A stretch of DNA of 10,886 bases. Origin: Candidatus Bathyarchaeota archaeon (lineage in GTDB: Archaea; Thermoproteota; Bathyarchaeia; RBG-16-48-13; GCA-020355125). The DNA lies in contig JAOZHK010000185.1 in the NCBI GenBank assembly GCA_026014905.1, positions 1 through 10,886 on the forward strand, in the 5' to 3' direction. Made by a program: the position numbers and the translations under genes. Below the pieces are notes generated by a model that worked only from the letters and a program-made list of their open reading frames with translations, had not been told where the DNA came from and did not search any database. The stretch's first letter is position 1, and each line of letters starts with the position of its first letter. Shown here in pieces: positions 1-6,522 of this stretch.

Positions 1-618
1 CTCTATCATGAGTATAGTGCCTGTTGTGGTCTCTTTCTTTGCGCCCAGTCCCCAGACGCGGCTAAGTCGGACATTCACCCAATCCACATCTTGGGTTTGC
101 CAGTAACACATCCCAATAATTGTCGCGAGTTTCTTGCCTGAGCTATAAGGGATTGATCCAACTTGAGGGTGAAACATACGTGCTGTCGTGGGTTCCATCG
201 AGGTAATATCATGATCCGCCATGAGAGAGTCATATTCGCCGTTGGATCCGGCAAAGACAATTCGCCCAAGGCTGAGAAGACGTGCAGCTTCACAGATGTT
301 CAACATACCTGTAGCAGCGGTATGAAGTGAATAGTACGGATGTGCTTGTTCATAGGCATGCCGAAAGATCGCAGCGGCATGAAAAATTTTCTCAATCTCG
401 TAGTCCTTACAGGTGGTGAGAAGCGTTGGAAAATCATCGCTGACTGTACCTTCAACGAAGGTGACGTGCTCCCAAACATCACGGAGCAACCAACGAATCT
501 TGGGATTTCTCGGCGGACTGAGATCAAGGACGGTCACCGTGTCGCCCCGTTCAACAAGAGCTTTTACTGTATAACTCCCAATTAATCCCGATCCTCCCGT
601 AACTAGAATTGATGCCAT
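1..618 (-). CDS. NAD-dependent epimerase/dehydratase (extended SDR), 3' end cut by window edge
   Basis: The 206 residues present are the NAD(P)-binding part of an extended short-chain dehydrogenase/reductase. These enzymes typically epimerise, dehydrate or reduce nucleotide sugars. The dinucleotide loop TGGSGLIG is at residues 7-14, following the beta strand SILV. HAAA at 80-83 and the strand ending FAGSNGEY at 122-129 supply the catalytic Ser125. YSSGK at 158-162 is the YxxxK catalytic pair. RLSRVWG at 184-190 matches the family's usual R...VYG strand. The start is ATG at 618, directly before the first beta strand. The gene lies 97 bases downstream of the membrane protein gene on the same strand, so it may be cotranscribed or use a weak TATA-like CTTAAATG near 666-673. 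The substrate-specificity region lies beyond the window, so the sugar or other substrate cannot be named. The family call is firm. Confidence 0.9.
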   Translation of the reverse strand, partial: MASILVTGGSGLIGSYTVKALVERGDTVTVLDLSPPRNPKIRWLLRDVWEHVTFVEGTVSDDFPTLLTTCKDYEIEKIFHAAAIFRHAYEQAHPYYSLHTAATGMLNICEAARLLSLGRIVFAGSNGEYDSLMADHDITSMEPTTARMFHPQVGSIPYSSGKKLATIIGMCYWQTQDVDWVNVRLSRVWGLGAKKETTTGTILMIE

Positions 619-665
619 TCAATCATCTTCTTGTGTGTATTACAGACAAGGTATTGAGTTAGATC

Positions 666-673
666 CATTTAAG
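666..673 (-). promoter_or_regulatory. Possible TATA box for the epimerase gene
   Basis: On the minus strand the gap between the membrane protein and the epimerase contains CTTAAATG. It would place transcription initiation about 25 bases ahead of the ATG at 618. The gap shows no T-run terminator, so read-through from the upstream gene is equally possible. Confidence 0.25.
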
Positions 674-715
674 ATTATTTCACGTCAATAAGCGTCTGGT
701 AAGCTTCTAGGAGAG

Positions 716-1963
716 TTAGAGAGGTGGCAGCGCCGGTAGCCGTCTTCGTTCCTCCATCTGATCCTGTGTTAGTGGAGGTAACGTAGGAAATTCAGCAATA
801 AGTTGGATTCGATACTCAATGGAACGTTGCCATTGCAGCTTCCGAATATTGAGTTGTATCGCTAATATCCACAATACAATTCCAAAAAAGAGATATCCAA
901 ACCAGATTGGGAAGAAGATATTATACCGTGTGGACAGAACAAGGTTCGTCACCACCATGCCGGTAAACATAGTCGCTGACGCGATCACGAGGATGGGATT
1001 AACCATCTTCGTTAATTCTTGATATAATAGCTCTCGACCGAGTAATGAAGCGGAAGCGTCATAAAAAAGGGTGAAAGCAATGATGACTATTTCCCCAACC
1101 ATCAATATATACGCTGATGAATAAGTGATCATAAAAAATCCGGTATTCACACTCGCTATCGAAGTGAATTGAAAATTAAGTGAGACGTTGATGACTAACA
1201 TAGCGACGAGAATACCGATATAACTCAACGCGAGAACGGTGCTGCTCTTCCCCCGATTGATGAGTATGAACTTCGATCCAAATAACATAACAAAAATCAG
1301 GACAGAAGAAATAATCGACCAAAGTGTGATCACGGTATCCCCACTAAATGCTGAGAGAAATGTTGGATTGGGAAGCTCGGTCCACCGCATCATCACAAGT
1401 AACAAAAAATTACCAATATATGCGAAATTGCACAAAATGAAAAACAGCGAGTCTCTCTTTCGGGTAAATTCTTGATCACGAATAGAAAACAATGACGTGG
1501 GCTCTGATCCATGCTCGGGGGGTGTATCTTGATCTAGTGTTCCTAACGTAGAAAGGTTGGGAATAACGTCTTCTATGAGCTCTGTATGCTCGAGTTCGTC
1601 ACCATCTACAAGAGTACGTTCTCCGTCAGGTGGGAGAGTGATCAGAAACTCGTCAGTACAGATCTGGATACCATCAACCATTTCATGATCGAAAAAATAC
1701 ATGATGTAATCATATTGATGTCCTACTGGACTTTGACCATCAGGGAGCTGCAGGTCTTGAAACTGAATCTCACTCCGATAAATCCGAAGATGTATAATTT
1801 TACTTGGATTGACTGTGTGATCTGAGATAGATACTGTGCGCTGGGCTTGAATGGGGGTAATAATCGCCTGAAGTTCTTGTTCTGAGGCGATGTTTTGATA
1901 TAATAACTTGTTTTCTTCATCGGTCTCGTCAAGATACGTGAGAAACAGATGATAAAAGGTCAT
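716..1963 (-). CDS. Unrecognised membrane protein: soluble N-terminal half plus six predicted helices
   Basis: The 415-residue product is not recognised as a known family. Residues 1 to about 170 are soluble. A possible beta-rich segment at 41-70 (RTVSISDH, then IIHLRIYRSEIQF) is followed by an acidic, helix-breaking linker at about 112-165. The C-terminal half has hydrophobic segments at about 172-192, 211-235, 242-262, 276-300, 322-344 and 349-371, giving six transmembrane helices. A short charged, proline-rich tail ends in PALPPL. There is no signal peptide, so the N-terminal domain is probably cytoplasmic. The start is ATG at 1963, chosen because a TATA-like TTTTAAA lies about 31 bases upstream, which suggests a leaderless mRNA. 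The two-part design would suit a sensor or regulatory membrane protein, but no catalytic or binding motif is visible. Confidence 0.8.
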   Translation of the reverse strand: MTFYHLFLTYLDETDEENKLLYQNIASEQELQAIITPIQAQRTVSISDHTVNPSKIIHLRIYRSEIQFQDLQLPDGQSPVGHQYDYIMYFFDHEMVDGIQICTDEFLITLPPDGERTLVDGDELEHTELIEDVIPNLSTLGTLDQDTPPEHGSEPTSLFSIRDQEFTRKRDSLFFILCNFAYIGNFLLLVMMRWTELPNPTFLSAFSGDTVITLWSIISSVLIFVMLFGSKFILINRGKSSTVLALSYIGILVAMLVINVSLNFQFTSIASVNTGFFMITYSSAYILMVGEIVIIAFTLFYDASASLLGRELLYQELTKMVNPILVIASATMFTGMVVTNLVLSTRYNIFFPIWFGYLFFGIVLWILAIQLNIRKLQWQRSIEYRIQLIAEFPTLPPLTQDQMEERRRLPALPPL

Positions 1964-1990
1964 ATGCGTACCAATATCTACGATTACGCA

Positions 1991-1997
1991 TTTAAAA
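1991..1997 (-). promoter_or_regulatory. TATA box for the six-helix membrane protein gene
   Basis: The minus strand reads TTTTAAA here, with its centre about 31 bases before the ATG at 1963. Archaeal TATA boxes usually sit about 25-30 bases before the transcription start, so transcription would begin almost at the start codon. No Shine-Dalgarno sequence is visible, which fits a leaderless transcript. Confidence 0.45.
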
Positions 1998-2130
1998 CAT
2001 TTTAGTTAAAGATAATGACATCAATTCAATTACTGTCATCGAAAATGGTTGACCTGTATTCAGATCTCTTCTGGTGTTTCCAGCTTGCAGTGAACGCAAA
2101 AACATATCGACACGTAATCCAGATTGTGAA

Positions 2131-2140
2131 TTAATAAATT
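2131..2140 (+). promoter_or_regulatory. TATA-like box for the small two-helix membrane protein
   Basis: TTAATAAATT is centred about 36 bases before the ATG at 2172. That would give a very short leader. It diverges from the promoter at 1991-1997, so the 208-base gap holds two back-to-back promoters. Confidence 0.35.
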
Positions 2141-2171
2141 CTATGAGCATAGTTATTGTACCTTCGTGTAT

Positions 2172-2390
2172 ATGCAAAATTCATTATCCAAGTTTACTGA
2201 AATGATGGGACTTAGCGTAGCAGTTACCTGCATTGGATGGGTATTAGTACATCTCATCAGTTTCGTATTTTATGGGTTCATATTAGTTGGAGAAAGCAAT
2301 CTAGTCATTCTCCTGTTTGAGATTTCCTTCACAATCCTTGGACTAGTCTGTTTCATTACCACCTTTTTTCTCAGGCGCGCGCGTGTGTAA
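2172..2390 (+). CDS. Small two-helix membrane protein, function unknown
   Basis: The product is 72 residues. A short polar N-terminus (MQNSLSKFTEMM) is followed by two hydrophobic segments at about residues 13-38 and 43-67. It ends in the basic tail RRARV, which suggests a helical hairpin with the C-terminus in the cytoplasm. A GTG two codons upstream, at 2166, is also in frame, but the ATG at 2172 suits the upstream TATA-like box better. No family is recognised. It is supported by the clean amphipathic layout, a positive tail that fits the positive-inside rule, and a plausible promoter, but small hydrophobic ORFs can arise by chance. It is divergent from the six-helix protein and upstream of the surface protein. 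Nothing directly links it to either. Confidence 0.55.
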   Translation: MQNSLSKFTEMMGLSVAVTCIGWVLVHLISFVFYGFILVGESNLVILLFEISFTILGLVCFITTFFLRRARV

Positions 2391-2611
2391 TAGATTCAAA
2401 GGTTAAGCGAAATCCCCATCATTCATAACACACATATCTAGATGCAATTTCGTATCTACTTTTCTAAAAAAAACCCACTGAAACTTGTCTTGTATTGTTT
2501 TTCACAAGTCTTAACACGATTATTCAGAGCAAAAGAGAGATTGTGAAACCTTCAAGTGCCGAGGTGGGGCACGATAAAACAAATTCCAATAAATATAGGA
2601 GAAGAATAATC

Positions 2612-3718
2612 GTGAAAGTTAAAATAATCCCAATTATTATGATGATGTTTCTTGTTGCTAGTATCGGTGTATTTCCTGCGGCCCAAGCTCAATGCCCTGA
2701 CGATAACGGTGATTCTCTTATCGAGGTCATGAAGGAACCCTTCTGTAATGAAGACACTTACCCTGGCGTCGATATCTACAGTACAAATCATGAAAACGGC
2801 TATTATCCCATGGGTACCAAGTTATATATGTGGATTAAAATCAATGTAACCGCGCACGAGGCTGTTGAAAACGCTGTTGTTTATGATCGACTCGCAGCTG
2901 AATGGATGGTTCTTGGAATCTACCTGAACAATCGCGCCATGCCCGATCATCCAATGGAGCAATTCCGTGGACCCTTCAATTATACATTTGCATATGCAGA
3001 TGTAAATGCGATTTATGATGAAACTGGCGATAATACATTAGCTCCACACTGGGGCGATGATGTATTTCTTAATGGAGGCTTAGTGGCTACTCTTGACAAA
3101 CCAAAAACTGAGATAAGCTTCGGAGGTACAATATCAGAAGATGAATTCATAATCTTATGGACAGGGAAATCGAATAAAGTACACTTTACCTGGATCATTG
3201 GAGACATGGAAGCAGACGAAACGAGGACTATCTTTCTCGTGATAAGAACTGATGAGAACCCAGCAGGCAAACAGGAATACACTTCATGTGGAACATATGA
3301 GCTAAATTCAGGAGCAGTTGTGAAAGCTATAGTTGATGGTAGGCAAGTAACTGATGACACAGGATCTATTTTCATTCAAATTTGTGATCCATGTGTGGAT
3401 GATGCTGATGACGATGAGTGTCCAGAGCCTGAGCCTGAGTGTCCAGAGCCTGAGCCTGAGTGTCCAGAAGAGACTGGTGGTGTCGTTGAAGAAGAGACTG
3501 GTGGTGTCGTTGAAGAAGAGACTGGTGGTGTCGTTGATGACAAAGATGGTGAAGACAAGTGTGATGTGGATTCGTCAGATGATCCAATTTCGCTGCTCGG
3601 TGTTGCAAACATTAGTCTTGGAGCTTTGATCGCGCTAATCTTGACCCTACTCATTTTAACCACTCTAGGAGCCTATAGCTACAAGCGATCACGAATGCGT
3701 ATGAAGCTAGTTAACTAG
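2612..3718 (+). CDS. Secreted, membrane-anchored surface protein with DUF11-like domain and acidic repeat stalk
   Basis: The 368-residue product looks like a type I surface protein. Residues 1-26 form a signal peptide: basic start MKVK, hydrophobic core IIPIIMMMFLVASIG, and a cut after AQA. The ectodomain is beta-rich. It contains HFTWIIGDMEADETRTIF and then NPAGKQEYTSCGTYELNSGA, starting at residue 216. As I recall, this pattern is typical of DUF11-type repeat domains in archaeal envelope proteins. Residues from about 255 to 330 form an acidic, Cys- and Pro-containing stalk with two tandem repeats. One helix at about 333-355 and a basic tail (KRSRMRMK) anchor it. The start is GTG at 2612 because AGGAG lies 10 bases upstream (2597-2601) and the signal peptide begins there. 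The frame is open back to a TTG at 2495, but that would bury the signal peptide. The partner or ligand is unknown. Confidence 0.85.
   Translation: MKVKIIPIIMMMFLVASIGVFPAAQAQCPDDNGDSLIEVMKEPFCNEDTYPGVDIYSTNHENGYYPMGTKLYMWIKINVTAHEAVENAVVYDRLAAEWMVLGIYLNNRAMPDHPMEQFRGPFNYTFAYADVNAIYDETGDNTLAPHWGDDVFLNGGLVATLDKPKTEISFGGTISEDEFIILWTGKSNKVHFTWIIGDMEADETRTIFLVIRTDENPAGKQEYTSCGTYELNSGAVVKAIVDGRQVTDDTGSIFIQICDPCVDDADDDECPEPEPECPEPEPECPEETGGVVEEETGGVVEEETGGVVDDKDGEDKCDVDSSDDPISLLGVANISLGALIALILTLLILTTLGAYSYKRSRMRMKLVN
3416..3457 (+). repeat. Tandem 21-bp coding repeat (ECPEPEP), two copies
   Basis: Two identical 21-base units at 3416-3436 and 3437-3457 encode ECPEPEP twice. A partial third copy (ECPE) follows. 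Identity at DNA level, including third codon positions, indicates recent duplication or slippage. The units lie in the stalk between the ectodomain and the membrane helix, and each carries one cysteine. Confidence 0.9.
3467..3538 (+). repeat. Tandem 24-bp coding repeat (EETGGVVE), three copies
   Basis: Three head-to-tail 24-base units at 3467-3490, 3491-3514 and 3515-3538 encode EETGGVVE. The third differs only in its last base and ends in D. Units are whole codons, so copy-number change would keep the frame and alter stalk length. They follow directly after the ECPEPEP repeat, giving two unrelated tandem repeats side by side. Confidence 0.9.
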
Positions 3719-3732
3719 CTTCACTTCCTTTC

Positions 3733-3752
3733 TTTTTTCCCATTTATTTTTT
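3733..3752 (+). terminator. Poly-T terminator of the surface protein gene
   Basis: Two runs of six T (3733-3738 and 3747-3752) follow the stop codon within about 35 bases, in a T-rich stretch without a strong hairpin. T-rich tracts on the coding strand are the usual intrinsic termination signal of archaeal RNA polymerase. Confidence 0.55.
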
Positions 3753-3838
3753 GAGTTAATAATTACGCAAGACAAGTAACTTTAGAGACCCGTTTTCATG
3801 GCTTGATATTTGAATATTGCGTTTTCTTTTTGAAATGT

Positions 3839-3860
3839 ACAATTGCGATAAGCAAATTGT
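3839..3860 (+). promoter_or_regulatory. Imperfect inverted repeat upstream of the aldehyde oxidoreductase gene
   Basis: The arms ACAATTGC (3839-3846) and GCAAATTGT (3852-3860) are inverted copies apart from one extra A, separated by five bases. The repeat ends about 25 bases before a TATA-like TTTATTA. That is a reasonable place for a dimeric transcription factor to bind. No regulator can be named. Confidence 0.35.
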
Positions 3861-3884
3861 GCATATTTGATGTATACTGATAGG

Positions 3885-3891
3885 TTTATTA
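3885..3891 (+). promoter_or_regulatory. TATA-like box for the aldehyde oxidoreductase gene
   Basis: TTTATTA is centred about 37 bases before the ATG at 3925, which predicts a leader of about 12 bases. No Shine-Dalgarno sequence precedes the ATG. Another AT-rich element (GTATACT) lies 10-15 bases further upstream and cannot be excluded. Confidence 0.35.
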
Positions 3892-3924
3892 GTTCAAGTA
3901 AAGTGTAAGTCGTTGGTGTTTTTA

Positions 3925-5766
3925 ATGTCGAAAACTATCAATGGGTATGCTGGAAGATTGCTTCGGGTTGACCTCACTTTTGAGCGTTTATCTGATGTGA
4001 CGTTTGATGAGCAGACTCTGCGGAAGTATGTTGGGGGAACAGGTCTTGGCGCAAAAATTCTGTATGATGAGGTTCCACCCCAATCGGATTGGGTCGATCC
4101 CGAGAATCGCGTCATTATCGCGTCTGGACCTTTAGGTGGCACCGCGATTCCTGGGTCCAGCACGATTAGTGTCGTGACTAAAGGCGCGTTAACGAATGGC
4201 GCGACCTCGGTTCAAGCGAACGGGCGTTTTGGCGCGTTTTTAAAATTTTCTGGTTATGATGGGCTTATTATACAAGGAGCTGCGAAACGATGGTTATATC
4301 TCGCTATTCGGAATGGTCACAGTGAATTAGTGGATGCAAATCATCTGCTGGGTGTAGATACGTATGACCTCGGGGGTGTCATCAGTAAGGAGCAGAATAC
4401 TAAGGAAACTACAGTAAGTGTGGCATCGATCGGACCTGCGGGGGAACATCTGGTCCGTTTTGCGGGCGTATTCGTTGATAAAGGACATTCTGCATCACAT
4501 AATGGACCGGGCGCGGTGCTCGGTGCAAAACGCTTGAAGGCGATCGCGGCATTCCGAGGGAAAGAGAAAATAGCCGTCAACGACCCTGATGCGCTGAAAC
4601 AAGTTGCCACTCAGTTTCGGGAGAACACTAAAGATTATCGTGGAACGATTGGCGGGGTGCATCGAGGCCAGTTATCTGGGTCGGGGAGCTTGCCTGTTCG
4701 TAACTACTCTACGAATGTTTGGCAGATCTCGGATGACCAACTTGAGAAATTTAGTGAACCTTATCTTCGCGAGCATTTTCAACCTCAACGAAGCCCCTGC
4801 TGGGGATGCCCCGCAAATCACAGCACGTTAATGACGATTACAGAGGGGCCATATGCAGGAACGCTAGTTGAAGAACCGGAGTATGAACAGATGGCTGCAT
4901 GGGGCCCGGTCATCGATAATAAGGATGCAGCGGCCGCAGCGATGCTTTCCGGGTTGAACGACCGCTTAGGCTTTGAAAATAACGAAGCGGGATGGTTGAT
5001 CGCCTGGGTGATGGAGTGTTATGACCGGGGCTTTTTCTCGAAAGAGGATGTGGGTGGCCTGGATATGCGATGGGGAAATGTTGAGGCCGTGAAGCAACTC
5101 TTGTATATGACAGCGTATCGTCAAGGGTTTGGTGATCTGTTAGCGGAAGGTGTGATGCGGGCATCACAACAAGTGGGGGGCGACGCCGCGAAATCCGCGA
5201 TCTATACGTTAAAGGGGAATGCTCCGCGAGGTCATGATCATCGAACGGCTTGGGGCGAGTTGTTTGATACAAGCGTCTCGAATACGGGAACGTTGGAGAC
5301 TCATCGGTCATTAATGGACCCGGAGGTTGGTAATCAACCGGGTCATCCTATTGAAACTGCTACTGCGGTGGCTCTCACGAAGGGATTGCTGGAGTTTGAT
5401 GACTCTCTAGGAACCTGTCGCTTTAACACTCGGTTAAATACGGTGTTGGCGTCAAAAGCGGTTGAAGCCGTGACTGGCTGGGATTTTACGCCAGAAGAAG
5501 CCAAAAACGTTGGCTTGCGTGCGGTGAATTTGATGAAAGTCTTTAATCTCCGCGCCGGGATTACACGGGAATTTGATTATCCTTCAACGCGCTATGGGTC
5601 GACTCATCTCGATGGCCCTTGGAAAGGGGTCGGTATCATGCCCCACTGGGAGGCGATGCTGGAGCACTACTATCAATTAATGGGTTGGGATGTGAAGACA
5701 GGTCGGCCGCTTCCAGAGACGCTCGAAAAATTGGGCTTAGCCATGATTATTCAAGATATTTGGTAA
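3925..5766 (+). CDS. Aldehyde:ferredoxin oxidoreductase family tungsto/molybdoenzyme with His in place of one cluster cysteine
   Basis: The product is 613 residues, the usual length. AOR-family enzymes oxidise aldehydes to acids with ferredoxin as electron acceptor, using a W (or Mo) bis-pyranopterin and one [4Fe-4S] cluster in the cytoplasm. The N-terminal domain is typical: GYAGRLLRVDL, YVGGTGLGAKIL, SGPLGGTAIPG, ANGRFGAFLKFSGYDGLI and ASIGPAGEHLVRFAG. CWGCPANH at 292-299 is the cluster segment. EEPEYE at 316-321 includes the Glu that aligns with Glu313 of Pyrococcus furiosus AOR. DDSLGTC at 492-498 carries the last cluster Cys and part of a pterin loop. Relative to P. furiosus AOR Cys288, 291, 295 and 494 the offset is +4 throughout, so Cys292, Cys295 and Cys498 are kept but position 299 is His. 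The start is ATG at 3925; an in-frame TTG at 3913 is less likely. The aldehyde used is unknown. GAPOR-like use is possible but unsupported. Confidence 0.93.
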   Translation: MSKTINGYAGRLLRVDLTFERLSDVTFDEQTLRKYVGGTGLGAKILYDEVPPQSDWVDPENRVIIASGPLGGTAIPGSSTISVVTKGALTNGATSVQANGRFGAFLKFSGYDGLIIQGAAKRWLYLAIRNGHSELVDANHLLGVDTYDLGGVISKEQNTKETTVSVASIGPAGEHLVRFAGVFVDKGHSASHNGPGAVLGAKRLKAIAAFRGKEKIAVNDPDALKQVATQFRENTKDYRGTIGGVHRGQLSGSGSLPVRNYSTNVWQISDDQLEKFSEPYLREHFQPQRSPCWGCPANHSTLMTITEGPYAGTLVEEPEYEQMAAWGPVIDNKDAAAAAMLSGLNDRLGFENNEAGWLIAWVMECYDRGFFSKEDVGGLDMRWGNVEAVKQLLYMTAYRQGFGDLLAEGVMRASQQVGGDAAKSAIYTLKGNAPRGHDHRTAWGELFDTSVSNTGTLETHRSLMDPEVGNQPGHPIETATAVALTKGLLEFDDSLGTCRFNTRLNTVLASKAVEAVTGWDFTPEEAKNVGLRAVNLMKVFNLRAGITREFDYPSTRYGSTHLDGPWKGVGIMPHWEAMLEHYYQLMGWDVKTGRPLPETLEKLGLAMIIQDIW

Positions 5767-5777
5767 AGCCAATACCC

Positions 5778-5784
5778 TTTTTTT
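5778..5784 (+). terminator. Poly-T terminator of the oxidoreductase gene
   Basis: A run of seven T begins 12 bases after the TAA at 5764-5766, followed by further pyrimidines. This matches an archaeal T-tract terminator, sited in the short convergent gap before the metallopeptidase-like gene. Confidence 0.55.
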
Positions 5785-5834
5785 CTCTGTTCAAGTCTGC
5801 TAGTAAATTATCGATAACACCGAACCAATTGTGG

Positions 5835-5840
5835 AAAAAA
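5835..5840 (-). terminator. Possible T-tract terminator of the metallopeptidase-like gene
   Basis: Six A on the plus strand give six T on the minus strand about 30 bases after the minus-strand stop codon. It faces the oxidoreductase terminator in the same 103-base convergent gap. Confidence 0.4.
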
Positions 5841-5869
5841 CCGCTGATTCTGTGAGATCTCGTGTGACT

Positions 5870-6298
5870 TTAAGCGATGTAATTCTGGTTTGAGGAGTCA
5901 AAGTCTTTCACGATTTCAATCATGCGTTTGGGTACTTGAAAGGGTCGTAGCGGGATGTTTTGCAGAATGCTCCATGGCCCTGCATTTGCGAGCTGCGTCA
6001 CAACGTGCTGGGTGCCAAAACACGCTTTCGAGACTTGACGCACTAAGGATTTGACTTCGCGCTCGTTGATGTAGCCTACAGCATGCAGATATTCGTGCAG
6101 TAAAATATGATAAATAAAGGCGTTAACGCGTAGGGGATCGTGGATGGTGGATTCAACCACTTCTAAGAGGACGCGATTCATAACGATATTGTTGGTTCCT
6201 ACTTGGTGATAGGCACCGACCTGAAGGTGCAGATCGTCGAGAAATAACATCATTCCGACGCGATACTGTTGTAACACATCTTTTACGGAGTCTTTCAC
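5870..6298 (-). CDS. Small HExxH zinc metallopeptidase-like protein; true 5' end probably further upstream
   Basis: From the first ordinary start (GTG at 6298) the product is 142 residues. The key motif is HEYLHAVGYINE, with H68, E69 and H72 forming an HExxH zinc site in a helix. Glu79 or Glu81 could be a third ligand. The helix is preceded by NAFIYHILL. There is no signal peptide or membrane helix, so it is probably cytoplasmic, and it ends in IEIVKDFDSSNQNYIA. The frame stays open and codes plausibly (ISRIEGYRRELRDAEDF...) for 24 more codons, back to a stop at 6371-6373. GAGG at 6376-6379 is placed to serve a start near 6367 rather than 6298. The stated start is therefore a minimum. The substrate is unknown, and the exact peptidase family is not recognised. 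Confidence 0.75.
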   Translation of the reverse strand: MKDSVKDVLQQYRVGMMLFLDDLHLQVGAYHQVGTNNIVMNRVLLEVVESTIHDPLRVNAFIYHILLHEYLHAVGYINEREVKSLVRQVSKACFGTQHVVTQLANAGPWSILQNIPLRPFQVPKRMIEIVKDFDSSNQNYIA

Positions 6299-6375
6299 GA
6301 TTTCCCAAATGTCGCGGAAATCTTCTGCATCTCGTAACTCGCGGCGGTATCCTTCAATTCTGCTGATGACTCATC

Positions 6376-6379
6376 CCTC
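6376..6379 (-). promoter_or_regulatory. Shine-Dalgarno-like GAGG upstream of the extended metallopeptidase frame
   Basis: On the minus strand GAGG ends eight bases before an in-frame ATC codon at 6367-6365. It runs directly into an ATG at 6374-6372, which is in the wrong frame and stops after six codons. The position suggests ribosome binding for the longer form of the protein, starting either at a rare ATC or at an ATG displaced by a one-base frame change. Confidence 0.35.
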
Positions 6380-6440
6380 AGATAAAATACTTGACTGATT
6401 CCTGATGAATCTATGATAACTAGCTAGCTATAACCTATGT

Positions 6441-6450
6441 GATATATATT
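6441..6450 (+). promoter_or_regulatory. TATA-like box upstream of the beta-propeller gene
   Basis: GATATATATT is the best TATA match in the divergent gap. It would start transcription near 6475 and leave a leader of about 50 bases before the TTG at 6523. A second candidate, CTTAATA at 6481-6487, would give a much shorter leader. Just upstream, TAGCTAGCTA at 6421-6430 is a perfect 10-base palindrome. Confidence 0.35.
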
Positions 6451-6522
6451 GTTTGTGAAGTTCACGAGCACTTGCCAAAACTTAATAGGATTAAGGAGCA
6501 TCGATAAAACGTTGAGCTTAAC

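Noticed and set aside
1992..2177. 61-residue minus-strand ORF in the gap before the six-helix membrane protein
   Set aside because: It has no recognisable features, spans the likely promoters of both neighbours and overlaps the start of the opposing small membrane protein.
2483..2509. Inverted repeat ACTTGT / ACAAGT upstream of the surface protein
   Set aside because: Only six bases pair around a 15-base loop in AT-rich sequence, which is expected by chance.
2495..2611. Upstream in-frame extension of the surface protein from TTG 2495
   Set aside because: It would put 39 polar residues ahead of an obvious signal peptide. GTG 2612 has AGGAG at a suitable distance.
3354..3663. Additional ORFs on both strands over the surface protein stalk
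   Set aside because: They exist because the tandem repeats lack stop codons in several frames. Their products are low-complexity mirror translations of the repeats.
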